Assembly (NCBI GenBank): GCA_021029095.1
Contig: JAJOHG010000019.1
Coordinates: forward strand, 496,001 to 560,000
Source of the DNA: Phellopilus nigrolimitatus
Taxonomy: Eukaryota > Basidiomycota > Agaricomycetes > Hymenochaetales > Hymenochaetaceae
DNA: 64,000 nucleotides
Reading direction: 5' to 3'
Made by a program: the position numbers and the translations under genes. Below, one piece after another: positions 12,849 to 24,285 of the stretch (the stretch's first letter is position 1; every line of letters starts with the position of its first letter). The notes under the pieces are model-generated. The model searched no databases. It was given only the letters and a program-made list of their open reading frames with translations, and was not told the origin of the DNA.

Positions 12849-15160
12849 ATGCCTGCATCACGTCGCGGAAGTGGCAGCGTCACGCTGCCATCTGGGCAGA
12901 CCCTCGCCATACATACCCGTACGCAGGATGAGGAGGACCTCCCGCACGCAACCAAGAAGTACGTCTCAATATATTTGACTGCACATTCAACGTCGGGCTG
13001 ATGGACAGAGGTGATTGCCAGGACGATGGCGGACCATCTACGGAAGTATGAGAGCCTGTGAGTCATTCTTCGTAAATTCGCACATAGGGCGCTCGGCCGC
13101 TGAAGCGACATCGACGCTACGTCGCGTACAGGTTCACGCTTACGCCACAGCGTATGCGTATGATCACGGAAGCGTTTAGTGAGACGCTAGACAACGGACT
13201 GAAGAAAAATGATCAAATTGTGGTGCGTAACCTCTGGTTGGACTGTGATGCGACAATGCATATACAAGGGCGGCATTTTAGCCGATGATCCCGACGTACG
13301 TTTTCGGTTGGCCAAGTGGCGAGGAGCTTGGGGATTACCTTGCTTTGGATCTCGGTGAGTACTTAACCTATCGGGCGAATTCTCACGCGATGACATGATC
13401 ACCAGGTGGAACAAACCTGCGCGTCTGCCTTGTCAGTTTGCAGGGAAACGGGAAGTTCGAAATCACGCAGACAAAGTACCGTCTCACCGAAGAACAGAAG
13501 CAGGATGAAGGAGAGAAACTCTTCGATTTTTGCGCCGAGTGTCTTCAGACGTTTATCTTGACGAATATGAGCAACGTATCGGAGCCTGGTGAGGGGAGTA
13601 AGGGAGGGGAGTCTATCGTAACGGGTGATGGTCTGCTTCAACCTGGACAGGAACTGCCATTAGGATTCACGGTGCGGCATAATCTATTTTTGTTATTACT
13701 TGTCGAAGTTGCTTACTTCCGTCCATCGGGAAGTTCTCTTACCCCTGCGAGTGAGTTCCAGGCTATCCGCAACGCGTTGATTCTGAGATTGAAAGTATGA
13801 TAGCCAGGAGCGCATAGACCACGGCAAGCTCATTCGCTGGACCAAAGGCTTTAACTCTACAAACACTGAAGGCCGCGACGTTGCGGAGATGTTCCGCGGG
13901 TCTATCGAAAAATTCGTATGCTGCTCTATTGTTTGTTTTTATCCCTCGATCTCTTCTCAACATGATACTACAGAAACTTCCAATCAGGCTTACCGCACTG
14001 ATCAACGACACGACGGGCACGCTCATCGCATCGCACTATGTGAACCCACGGACGAAGATTGCGGTCATCTTCGGCACGGGGTGCAATGCGGCATACATGG
14101 AGCGTGTGGGCGATATCGAGAAGATCAGCGGACTAGGCCTTGACGCGGATGCAGAAATGGCAATCAACTGCGAATGGGTGCGGCATATTCAAACCGCCGG
14201 AAGCTCAGGAAGCTATACTGACAATGAGCGATGGGCAGGGCGCGTTCGACTCGTTCCACCATGAACATCTTCCGCGGACGAAGTATGACCAGATAGTAGA
14301 TGAGTCGTCAAACAAGCCTGAAGAGCAGGCTTTTGAAGTGTGTTTTTTCGATTGCTTTACTCATGATATCGCATTTTCTGAATTATTTTCTGCTGTATAG
14401 AAACTCATTTCTGGTCGCTATTTGGGTGAAATTCTGCGTCTTGTAATCTGCGAACTCATCGACGAAGGTGTGCTCTTTCTCGGACAGAACACCTATAAGC
14501 TCGAGAAGCCCTATTGCTTTGATACTGCGTTCCTGTCGCTCATGGAAAGGTAAATCGAACTATTTTCTTTCTCGATTACTCAAGTGACATCATCATTCGT
14601 ATAGCGACCCGACAGACGAGCTCCTCATGGTGATCGGCATCTTCACTCACTTCTTCGCTCTCGAGACGACACTAGCGGAGCGGCAGTTCTTCCGTGCGCT
14701 CGCTCGCCTCGTTGGGCGGCGCGCGGCACGTCTGAGTGCATGCGGCATTGCTGCGATCGTCACGAAAATGGGGTACCTCGACGACGGGTGCTCGGTCGGA
14801 GCTGACGGATCGCTGTACAATGTGAGTTGCATATTTTGCTTATGCCACTGAGGCTTTATACTGATGAAGATACAGAAATACCCGGGGTTCGCAGACAGAG
14901 TGCATGAGGGCTTGGTAGATATCTTCGGTGACAAGGGCCGGTGCGTACAATGAATTTATTCCAGATTCAAATCTAATTGACCCGCTTCCTAACCAGCAAC
15001 ATTGTAACTCACCACGCTGAGGACGGGAGCGGTGTGGGCAGTGCTATTATCGCGGGTCTGTGTATTCCTCTGTTATAGATAGTGAACCGACTTGACTAAT
15101 TATCGGTTTGTAGCGATGACGAAGATGAGGAAGGACGCTGGTGTTTACACGCACGTCTGA
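12849..15160 (+). CDS. Hexokinase
   Basis: Phosphorylates glucose and other hexoses with ATP, the entry step of glycolysis in the cytosol. The gene has at least ten exons. Motifs in order: FTLTPQRMRMI and AF (N-terminal helix), PTYVFGWPSGEELGDYLALD followed by LGGTNLRVCLV (phosphate 1 loop, about 13290-13440), LGFT|FSYPC (split by an intron at about 13673-13743), HGKLIRWTKGFN, LTALINDTTGTLIASHY with the catalytic Asp near 14006, GTGCNAAYME (about 14080), INCEW|GAFDS (glucose-binding Glu; intron at about 14179-14240), and a C-terminal domain with VGADGSLYNKYPGF and DGSGVGSAIIAGL. The start at 12849 gives MPASRRGSGSV and the stop is at 15158-15160. The frame is intact after splicing and all substrate-binding segments are present. 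Confidence 0.88.
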
Positions 15161-16231
15161 TTTGCTTTGCTCCGTGTGGGAGCTGGCGTTACTGCAAAAG
15201 AAGTCGGGGGTAAATGTAAGATCGTAAGAGTAGACGCTCGCGCGCAGGAATCAAATGTACCATGCACAGGTTTCAACCCAACTTACTTTTATAAACCTGC
15301 TGGCATAACAGATGGGATAGTTCGATTTACAAGTCTTCCTAGGTCACATTGTCTTTCAATACCTGAAGCTAGCGCAACCAAGCGCAACCAAGGCCGTCAT
15401 CACTCTCCATCGCATCCGGTTCGCAATCTTTGTGGTCAAACCAGAGAACGAAGACCTATAAATGTTCGGCTCTCCCCGCCGTACCTTTCTTCTCAGTATC
15501 ATGCCGTCTGCGCGTCCTCGAGCAAATTACAACTTTCCTCTCACCTTTACACAATGTAACTAAGCATACCATTGCTTCCGGTGAGCTGTAGTTAACGCCC
15601 CTCACTGTCAATTCGTCTGGTAGGATGATCACACATTGTAGTGAGAGGTAATGGGGTTGTTAGACGCGATCGGTTTGTGAGACGGTCTTGAATCCGTAGC
15701 AGCACGTGCTAGAGAAGACATCGATGTCTCGTGGATGTCATTAGGTATTATATGGCAAAACATGCATGGCAGCAAGGATACTCTCGGAGGTACGTGTGAT
15801 CCGGATAAGTACGTTGATGTCGTTGATAGCAGATATCGGAATCAGGGCCATGACGTCGACGCACAACGCTGGTAGATCTCACAATTGATTTTCTACGTGT
15901 TCAGGTTGAAGACGAGGCCCTGCCGCCCTGAACGTACGCTATAAGATGGCTGGAGGTCTACGGAAAATATGCGTTCTCTGCTCGGCGCAAGTCCGTCAAA
16001 ACGAATCCGTATGATGCTACTTATGTCAGCGGACTCGCAGTCATGCTCACCGTACTAGTACACACGGGATCATCTGCCACGATTATCAAGATTCTTATAC
16101 GCGCTTCAAGGCTTAAAATACTTCCCGAGACGGGTCACGACAGTAGACTTACAAAGCATAGGGTTTACCTATATAACTGGTACATCTCTATCTCCAGGCC
16201 TCTATCCTCAGCTCTCTTTCTCTCTACCAGT
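15161..16231. other. Intergenic region between hexokinase and esterase
   Basis: About 1.07 kb. One open frame (15167-15559, plus) has no homology I recognise and begins just after the hexokinase stop, so it is more likely 3' untranslated sequence. A direct duplication of a 10-nt unit (GCGCAACCAA) lies near 15380. Confidence 0.45.
16170..16176 (+). promoter_or_regulatory. TATA box of the esterase gene
   Basis: TATATAA about 56-62 nt upstream of the start codon at 16232, followed by a CT-rich stretch up to the ATG, a common fungal core-promoter arrangement. Confidence 0.5.
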
Positions 16232-17396
16232 ATGACAAGCGTCGAACTAAACACCGTTCCGCTCGCGGATAGATTTTCCCCATTTCAGATATTGACGTAC
16301 GCATACAAACGCGTCGACGAGCACTCCATTCTCGTCGACGTACTCGTACCAAAGAAGCTTGTCAACGAAGACTCGGGATCCGGAAGACGGAAGGAGAAAC
16401 GCCCAGTGATCGTACGGATCCACGGAGGATGGCTGGTGCGTTCGCCGAAATGCGTTTCTTCGGTGTTGATGGGCATATCGATTTGATATTTTACCGCAGG
16501 TCGGCGGACAAAGAAACCACGCACGATGGTGCCCCCTCTGGATTCTCGAGCTTGCGATGAAGCACGATGCAATATTCGTCGCGCCGGACTATCGTCTTCT
16601 TCCCGAAGCGAAGGGGGTTCAGATTCTGGACGACCTCGACGATTTCTGGGCTTGGCTCGGGAGAGATCTAAATGATGTCGTATACAAGGCACACGGTCTC
16701 CACGCCGACTTGGATAAAGTGCTTGTCGAGGGAGAAAGTGCGGGAGGATATCTGGCTTTGCAGGTTGGGCTTTCTCACTTTAAGCCCCTTCCCAAGCAGA
16801 AAGAAAGCGATAAGGGAACCGCGAACTCTCCGAAAATACGTGTCCTCGTCTCCGCGTATCCCATGCTCGACGTGCGAGCGCCGCACTGGACCAAGAAATA
16901 CCACAAAGACATCTTCGACCACCCGCAATACCCAAGCGCGCTCATCGACGAGCATCTTGCGGCAATAAAGAGCGGAAAGACGCCGTCTGTTTTGTCAAAC
17001 GATAACATGGAAGTGACGCCGCGTGGCAAGCTTGCGATCGCAATCATACAGCACGGACGAGTTCTCGAGGTATTGGGTGAGGAAATCGATACCTCTCCGG
17101 GGAAGAGGAGGCTGCATCCGGAGGACAGGGTCGAGGACGGAAGCAAACTCCCGCCGACGCTATTCCTGCATGGCACGGACGACTCCGGAGTGCCGGTGGA
17201 AGTGACCGACAAATTCATCGAGCTGCTGAAGAAACACAGGGCCGTGGAAGGCATGGTAAAGGAAGGGGACAATAGCGAAGTATTGCATTACACGAGGGTG
17301 CCTGGAGAGCATGCCTTCGAAACCGACTTGGGACTGGAAAGCACGGAGTGGATGAAGAAACAGGCTGCCTTTGCGGAGAAGCATTGGTTGGGATGA
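16232..17396 (+). CDS. Alpha/beta-hydrolase, HSL/esterase-like
   Basis: Two exons, 16232-16435 and 16500-17396, encode 366 residues. The intron GTGCGT..CCGCAG is phase 0 and lies right after the oxyanion-hole HGGWL. Features of the hormone-sensitive-lipase-like branch are present: HGG(W) near residue 65, APDYRLLPEAKG, the nucleophile elbow GESAGG (about 16730-16750), the acid in HGTDDSGVP (about 17175) and the catalytic His in PGEHAFE (about 17310). No signal peptide is seen, so the enzyme is probably cytosolic; the substrate is unknown (ester or lactone). The family has many paralogs in mushrooms. It is convergent with the REV7-like gene 140 bp downstream. Confidence 0.85.
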
Positions 17397-17536
17397 AACT
17401 GTTTGTGATCGCGAGGAGTAGATTTAAATACTATTCCGTTCGAGAGATCCTCCGATATATATCCATTCCAGTACGAGCAGCGTGGGCTTTGCGAAGAAGA
17501 GATAGTCAATATCGAAAGGCGCTCAGAGCGTCGATA

Positions 17537-18816
17537 TCACGCTGAAGCTTGCAGAAATTCGCCATTGCCTTCGTTTTCGTCTCGGTTTTTATCTTCATCT
17601 TCATGTTTGCTGCTGTCTCCTCCTTTGTCTTCGCCTTCTTCCTCATTCTCAACGTTCATGTAATCACTTTTATCATCTTCACCCTCGTGCTCGTCCTCCT
17701 CTCCGCTTTGATCCTCTTCTTCTTTCGTACCCCGAGGATACCTTTTGGCCGCTGCCTCCTGTACAAAAAGAGAGACCTAATTTTGGACTAAGTATATGAC
17801 GCCTAAAACCGCCTAGCAAGCGACTTACGTCTATAATACCAGTCCTGATAACATGGACGAGCGCGGGGTCTGCGATGATAGGTGATTTCTGGAAGTCCTC
17901 TAAATCTTCGCTGGTCTCATCGCCTTCTTCCGATGAGTCTGACATGCTCTAACAATCGTCGAAGATTATAGTAAGTGCTGCAGCCATCCAAGTGTTGACA
18001 CAGACTTACAATATCAATATCATGAAGACCGATGTCAGGGAGAATATCTTCTTCTCGCAGCTTCATTACGAAGGAGAATGACAAGTCATCTGAGTTGTAT
18101 GAAAGTTTTTTTTTTTAAATCTTTGTTTGTGAGTCGAGATGAGCGCACCATTCGCGTCTAAAGGAAGCAATTGGGAATCAATCGCGTTGAGTTTCAAGAG
18201 CACAGATCTCAATTGGCGCTGCACAAATTCCAGCGGTAAAGGCTCGGGTAAAACTTTCTTGCGTCCTAATTGCTTGGTATGGTCAAAGAAAAATACAAAT
18301 TTCTCAAGGGGAGTTCCTGATGAGTGAATGCTGATGGTAATGCTAGCCACGTTGTCCTATTGCAAAGAAGAAAAGAGTAGCTAAGTTCAAGTTAATATTA
18401 TTATCTTGCTTTACTTTACGCACCTCTACGATCTCCTCTCCTATTGCCTTTATAGCCTCCGATACGTAGTCATTGATAAGTGGTTCTTGGCACTGAAAGA
18501 CCGGTATGCCGTACTTGGCGCATTGCGCAAAGGCATCGGCAGGATAGATTTGGCGGATATAAAGAATGGTATGGACGGCAACTTCCACTAGCCAAGCGCC
18601 TTTTAGAAAACATTGCGGTGTTCTACATGCTTTTCACTTACGGAGATCGATTATTGCCACAACAGCGGCTGGTGAAGTGACGAGTTGAAGAAGGCCGGTC
18701 ACTTGAGAGAAGGAACGACAAGATTTGACTAGTGACGAACCTTGGTGAATATCGGATTGTTGAAGTTGTTTCTCAAGCTCTTCCTCAGCGTCATCCGAGT
18801 CTTCATGTTCAGACAT
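17537..18816 (-). CDS. HORMA-domain protein, REV7/MAD2L2-like
   Basis: At least six exons; 18816-18642, 18587-18424, 18356-18149 and 18089-18010 are well placed, followed by two more. Joining the first two gives IIDLLEVAVHTILYIRQIYP, which matches the REV7 N-terminal helix (LEVAVHLILYVREVYP in vertebrates). The HORMA core continues with FAQCAKYGIPVFQCQEP and ASITISIHSSGTPLEKFVFF. REV7 is the accessory subunit of translesion polymerase zeta and an adaptor that closes its C-terminal seat belt around partner peptides. Both ends are unusual: an acidic N-terminus (MSEHEDSDDAEEELEKQ) and a long acidic C-terminal tail of Glu/Asp clusters after the HORMA fold. Acidic tails occur in fungal homologs, so this may be real. 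MAD2 is the alternative, but the N-terminal helix fits REV7 better. Confidence 0.75.
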
Positions 18817-19344
18817 GCGGGACGAGATTCAATAGAAACGAGATCAGCCAGAGAAAAAAACTCTGAAAGTAAAGCGGTATAACCGGCAAATGCCGACGTA
18901 ATCAACACGCGAATCTGATTATTCAAACTCCGCTCTGTACGATCTGACTACGATCGATATTCGAAACTTTTCTGAGGCTCTCTCCATTCAACGGCGTCCC
19001 GGACACTCCAATGCTTCCTGTTCTTACCGTGCTTCAGAAATTACGTCTCTTCCATTCAGCATTGTTGATCTCCACGCAGTGTAGCTTCCCCAGCTCAGGT
19101 CGCTCCTTCAAAGCATCGGATGAACTCTCGGTGCTACGATAGAACCAACCCTCGATTCTTCAGAGTTATGGGGACTAGCAAGGTGCTGCGGCGAAACTCC
19201 AAGACTCGCGATCTCGAAGACGACGGTTTCTTTACTGCTATGACCTCGTGGTGATGGAAGTTTGTGCAGCCTGCAGGCTATAAAAGAAAGGTGCTGTGCA
19301 TCCTTGCACCTCGTCTGTACTCCCAAGTCCCCCACGTATGTAAC
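18817..19344. other. Divergent intergenic region
   Basis: About 0.53 kb between the REV7-like gene and a small hypothetical gene on the other strand; probably a shared promoter region. No motif was identified with confidence. Confidence 0.4.
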
Positions 19345-19867
19345 ATGGTGCGTCCTCGGTTGATTTGATACCTTTTATCCCGCTGGCTGAAACATTGCTT
19401 TAACCAGAGCAGCCCAAATGAAAAGTCCGAGAGACGCAAGTCGTTGACGATAAAAATGCCCAAACTCAAGCAGCCTCGCAGTGGCGCTATAGCTAGTGTA
19501 AGTCGACCTTCAAGCTTATAAAAGTTATGAACACACTGTGACTGTATCGTGGCATTTGTATCTGGAATAGCCTGGGGCTCTTAAGTTGGGTCTCTCGTCT
19601 CTCTACACGCCTTCGGAAAGCCCGAATACCGAAGGCAGCTCTAGTACCGGCTCTGACAACGTATGTGTCTTGCCTATTAACAACCGCACAGTTGGCCTAA
19701 TATAGAGCCTTCCAGTTTGGAGAAAGTCCCTGGCGTGCACATAAAGACTCGCCAGAGGTCAGCTGCACGTATCGTTTTCTCCGTCCGCTCCTTCATGTAC
19801 TGACGCATCCCAAACCTTGGAACGTCGCGTACGTGTGGATTTTCCCTTTTAGATTTCGATAAAATAG
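19345..19867 (+). CDS. Small multi-exon hypothetical protein
   Basis: Not recognised. A chain of short segments joins in phase 0 with good splice signals: ATG at 19345-19347 followed by a GTGCGT donor, exon 19408-19497 (ending AGT|GTAAGT), exon 19586-19660 (ending AAC|GTATGTG) and exon 19716-19757. The product is Ser/Pro/Lys-rich (SSPNEKSERRKSLTIKMPKL, then LGLSSLYTPSESPNTEGSSS). After 19757 either a short last exon at 19853-19867 is used, or the third exon reads on to a TAA at about 19862. The protein would be about 75-105 residues and probably disordered. It could instead be part of a longer gene or a non-coding transcript. The evidence is a consistent frame across four successive donor/acceptor pairs, not homology. 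Confidence 0.35.
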
Positions 19868-20677
19868 AGCCTACGCCTGCATCCACTGCTCAGGTATGCG
19901 CTTTCATACCTCTTCGCCGCGTCGAGTGCCGCGTCGAGCCCGCGAGGAAAGGTTCCGGAGGTACGAGCCGTTCCCGCTAGATTGTGCCCCTTATTTCGTG
20001 CTGATGAGAAATCACAGGGGCAGCTGCTCGACCCTGATAATGACGCAAGAGTGTGGAGAAATGGAATTCAATAAAGAAGGATGTTCGCGGAGTGCCTGTA
20101 TCCAGACAAAAGTGTGCTGTTTTCTTTTGCGTATGTCTCGATAGAGGAGAGGGGACGGTTGTACCAGTGTACCGATAGACTGTATATAGGCTTGTGGCGT
20201 AGACTACGCGAGATAACGTCCTTATAGATTAGAATGGATGAAGATCTTATATAGTCTGAGTGCGTTTCTACTACTATTTTCGCTGTTACACAAAGACAGA
20301 AGAATCACATCATTGCCATGACCGTCATTTTGTTAAATTCGAAAACTCTATGGATTTATTGGAAGACATCTGATTTGTAGGATTTTACATTTATATAATC
20401 ACAAAAACGGCGAGAATAAAACATAAACGAGGGAGGTACAGCGCAGCAAGCTGTTCGGAGCTGCGCAGGTAAAAAAGATCGAAGGGAAGTCTAGAAAAGG
20501 GAGGCAAGAGAAAGAAGAAACCACGATCGTTACAAGACTCAATCCCATCGCGTCGTGCTTGCCCGCTTTGTAAAATAATGATGAACAAAATAAGAAGGAA
20601 ATATCTAGGTTCGGTTCCTAGAAATGCGATGGGCGACATAATGCCCTATCGTGCATCTGATTCGTTCATCACCGGGC
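19868..20677. other. Intergenic region, nothing recognised
   Basis: About 0.8 kb with an 82-codon open frame (19896-20144, plus) and an AT-richer stretch (20240-20420). No family, repeat or RNA gene was recognised. The part next to 20678 should hold the 3' untranslated region of the minus-strand gene. Confidence 0.4.
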
Positions 20678-21636
20678 TCAGAACACAATCGGCAGGATTT
20701 CGTCTCGGAGAATGTCTAGCTTCAAGAGCGCCGGCCTCTGCGCGGAGGCACCGACGGATTCGCGCTCGCGCGAGAAGCTGAAGATATTCTGCATGCGAAG
20801 TTAGGTTTAGTTGTTGAAGAGAAGAAAAGAGGGAGACGTACATTGGGAACACTGCTTTGGACGCTTTTGATTTGGGGCGCATCGTACGTTTGGTAAGCGC
20901 CGACCCCGAAGAGTCCTACGAGGGCAACGAGCCAGGCCGAGGACTTGGAGTTCTGTTAGAGACGAAAAAGGGAAGAGAGCATTGTCAGCTCCGGAATTCT
21001 TCGGAAACAACGGAAAACGGGTGTCCGAATACGGAGGACGAAGATTCCCGAAAGGAAGAGATGCGTAAAGTCCGAATAAAGAAATGTTCAACCTACCAAA
21101 GGCAAGTCCGACTTCTTCGCTGCCACCGGGAGCCGACGGCGGGGCCGCGCCGGCCCGGCGAAGACCTCTGGCGCATGTGGAACATAGGTGTCCGAACCTG
21201 CGCGCGTCGACGCGTTGCGCTCGTACCGCGCAGAGGGCTGGAAAGGCGGGCGCCGCGGGCGCGCGGGGCCGGAGAAGAAAATGACATGCGGCCCCGCTGT
21301 ATGCGCATGTGGACGGGGGGACGACGCGAGTGTGGACAGCGCGCGGGTCCCGGCGAGGGGTGCACTGGTGGTCCCTGCCATAAAAACGGTTGAAGCCGAC
21401 GCCGACGCTTGGGACGCGCTGCGCGGGCGGAACGGCGAGGGCAGATAGGTACGTGCGACGGACGCAAAAGAGGGGGCGTCCTCGCGGATCATGCGCGCAG
21501 GCGCGTCGAAGATGTCGAAGATCTCTATCTGGGGTGCAGCGCGGGAGCGCGAAAGCGTCGACGCCGCCCGGAGCGCCTGGGCATGCTGCGCCTTCCCTAG
21601 GCCGTGAACGAGGGTCGTGCCTTGGACTCGGAGCAT
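20678..21636 (-). CDS. Putative mitochondrial single-pass membrane protein, uncharacterised
   Basis: Three exons, 21636-21097, 20952-20842 and 20788-20678, all phase 0, encode 253 residues. The N-terminus (MLRVQGTTLVHGLGKAQHAQ, then LRAASTLSRSR) is basic, Ser/Ala-rich and free of acidic residues, as in a mitochondrial presequence. The middle is low-complexity, rich in Pro, Ala, Ser and Arg. The second exon holds one membrane segment (AWLVALVGLFGVGAY) after AAKKSDLPL|NSKSS, and the last exon ends in LLKLDILRDEILPIVF. I do not recognise the family. An inner-membrane protein with a matrix or intermembrane-space tail is the simplest reading. The start is chosen because it gives the presequence-like N-terminus. 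Confidence 0.6.
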
Positions 21637-24285
21637 CTCTATTTGTGGAGTTGTGCTAGGAGGGGAAGGGGGAAGGGGCGCTGAGTACTGGACAGGGTAG
21701 CTGGAGGAAGGGAAGGAGGCGGGATGCCCAGTACTTATATCGATTCAGTATCTCTTAGCTCTTCTGAATACGATATTTCACGACTCCCGAAGAGAAGTCG
21801 CCACCATCTATGTCTTGGTTCTCGTGTGTTTCGAACCCGACGGGGGGCTCATTTCCATTCCCCCCGGATGCGCCAGGGGCGCAAATTACCGCTGGACAAA
21901 CGAGAAAGGCACTGCGTTTGCTCTCCGAGAGGCAACGGCGCGCGAGAGCAGCGCGCACATACACGCCCCCGTGGAGTACGCGAGCAGATCGACATAGCCA
22001 CAGACAGACGGGAGATCTCGCGGAATGACCAATTTCAACCGCTTACGATTTTCTTGTTTCACTTGTGCCAAGGTAAGCAAATAGAGGGCGGGTTTAGAGC
22101 GATGTTTGAGAGATATGCTGCACAGTGTGATTATGTACTTTGATTTGTGGGTGCGTACGGAAGGGTGAATTTGACGCGCTGATGGCACTTAGGACTGAAT
22201 TTGCATCCCCCCGCGGTGTCGGAAGCGCGCATCACAAGCAGTAAAGCAATAGTTAACAGAAACAGCGAATGACCGTACGCGTTTTCCTTCACGCGACGAC
22301 GACAAACGACGACGGCGGCGACGAGAAAAGGTTCGTTTCCTGTTCATACATCCACTCAAAGCCCGACGTTCCTCTCTTTCAGTTAGGTCAATCGGCAGCA
22401 AACATATAGCGGCAGGGGAACACTAACGTTTTTCCTCACATAATGGCGAGATTCCGCTTTGAAAAGCGTCCATATCGTTACCCCCACTTAAAGCCCGATA
22501 TCTCTTCAGGAGGCAGAATTGTCGAATTTTCAGCTCCCGCCAAGAAGATACGCCCAACAGATAGAATGAGAACTTGAAGTCGTTTTCGTGGATTGCGTGG
22601 CAGGTTCCATCACTCGGGATACATCGTAACGCGGGCATCAGCCAATCACATATGGAAGAAAGGCAGCATATCGTGCAGAGGCGGAGTGCCGTCGCGACAT
22701 AGAAACGAAAGCCGAGGCAGACAAGATAGATCAAGCCGAGGAGTAGACAAGTCGCAATTAAGTAGTAGATAAGTAGCAGACCCAGACGTAAAAGATCTTG
22801 GGAAGCGCGCAGAGGAAAATCGATCTGGGCGCGTTTGTCGCTGCTGCGGCGGCCTCATGGGTTGGCCAACTTGTCGGGCTGCGAGGCTACTTGGTAGATT
22901 TCCTTTGCTACACATTCGAGTCAAACATGAAGAGTGGCATCTTTCTTCCCTTCCGTCGGCTACTCGATAAAGAAATGCTTACTTCAGCTTACGGTAAGTT
23001 CCTAGGTCACAGATGGTCACTCACCCGCCTCTCGCGCACAAATGTATGCTGCATAAATGCTCGGTCTCAACTGCGTCATAAAATGTTCCACCCATGTTGC
23101 CCAATAGATGTACATATACTAATTTGCAGGTCAACCCTATCTTGCGGAACTGATTTTCGCTCTCTGCAAATAACGAATTAAATCTTAGAGGAGTACTTGC
23201 ATTCTGCCGAACGTATTCTCGATACCAATTTGCTTTACATAGAAATGCGGACGATCCAGAGTTCTATGAAAAACCCTATCAAAGTTTTCTTACCAATTTC
23301 AAGGATAGACGTATTTATTTGGAATAAATCCAAGGATAGAGTCTGCACCAGACTACGCATATAGAAACTACAAATTTCTACCTTCGCATCACAGATGATG
23401 GACAAATTCGAAGCACGAATGCCGAGTCTTTTCATATCGAGGCCTTGCAAATCGAGCGTCTTCTGAGATGTTCCAAGGGCAATCAAGAAACGAAGTCGCT
23501 CGCGATAGGCACCTCGTTTATTTGACAGTCCTTTGTATTCTATTGAGATTATACATATACCGAGCGTTCTCTTAATAACCAAAGGGAGATACGAAAGTTG
23601 CGTTTTCCCTCGTACATACATGTACTACGCTTCGTTCGAAGCTGCGTCGACATATAGAAACCGAGACTGGTAGTACAGACGCATGCTACGACCGAGGATT
23701 GGCGGCTGTCAAGCAAATTATTCAAAGGCATGTCGATCACACGAAGTTGGGAGAAGGTGAAGCTCATCAATGTCTGCGTGACATCCACTCACAAGCGGTC
23801 ACTTGTTTTCTCACATCACGCATCGTTTGCGCTTTGCAATTTGAAAATGTTATCGCGTCCAGCGACGTCTGGTAATTGACTTGTTTGGTCTCGCTTCTTC
23901 AATCTGCGATTTCAGAAGATAACAAAAGAAAGGCTATCAAGGTTACTCAACTCGTGCTATTGAGTCCGTGGCCGGAAGCAAACGCCGTTTGCGGGATGTC
24001 GTCAGTTACCTCAGGCTGTGTCCGCACGTTGCAGAGGTACTTATCTCATCTCTCATCTGCCCGAGACTGTCCCGAGAGCGGCCTCATGTCGACCACGCAC
24101 GAAGAAAATGCGGAAACACGGCGGAAAGCGCGTTTAGGAGGGCGACACAAGGCGACTGATCCTACCCTCGTCGTCGTGTCCGTCCATCGCGCCCGTCGTC
24201 ATCCCCGTCCACGCCCTACTCTCATTTCCCGATATCTACCCTTCCTCCACCCCTCCTTTTCTTTCTTTCTGTCTAAACGCCCACA
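21637..24285. other. Long gene-poor region with a CT-rich promoter tract
   Basis: About 2.65 kb. The last 60 bp before the ATG at 24286 are CT-rich (CTTCCTCCACCCCTCCTTTT type), typical of fungal promoters. An uninterrupted 128-codon frame on the minus strand (23235-23621) has no motif I know. Two short blocks at 22979-23020 resemble the interior of the transposon at 56229-57092. Nothing else was recognised. Confidence 0.45.

Noticed and set aside
23235..23621. 128-codon minus-strand open frame in the gene-poor region
   Set aside because: No recognised motif and no neighbouring exons; not called as a gene.
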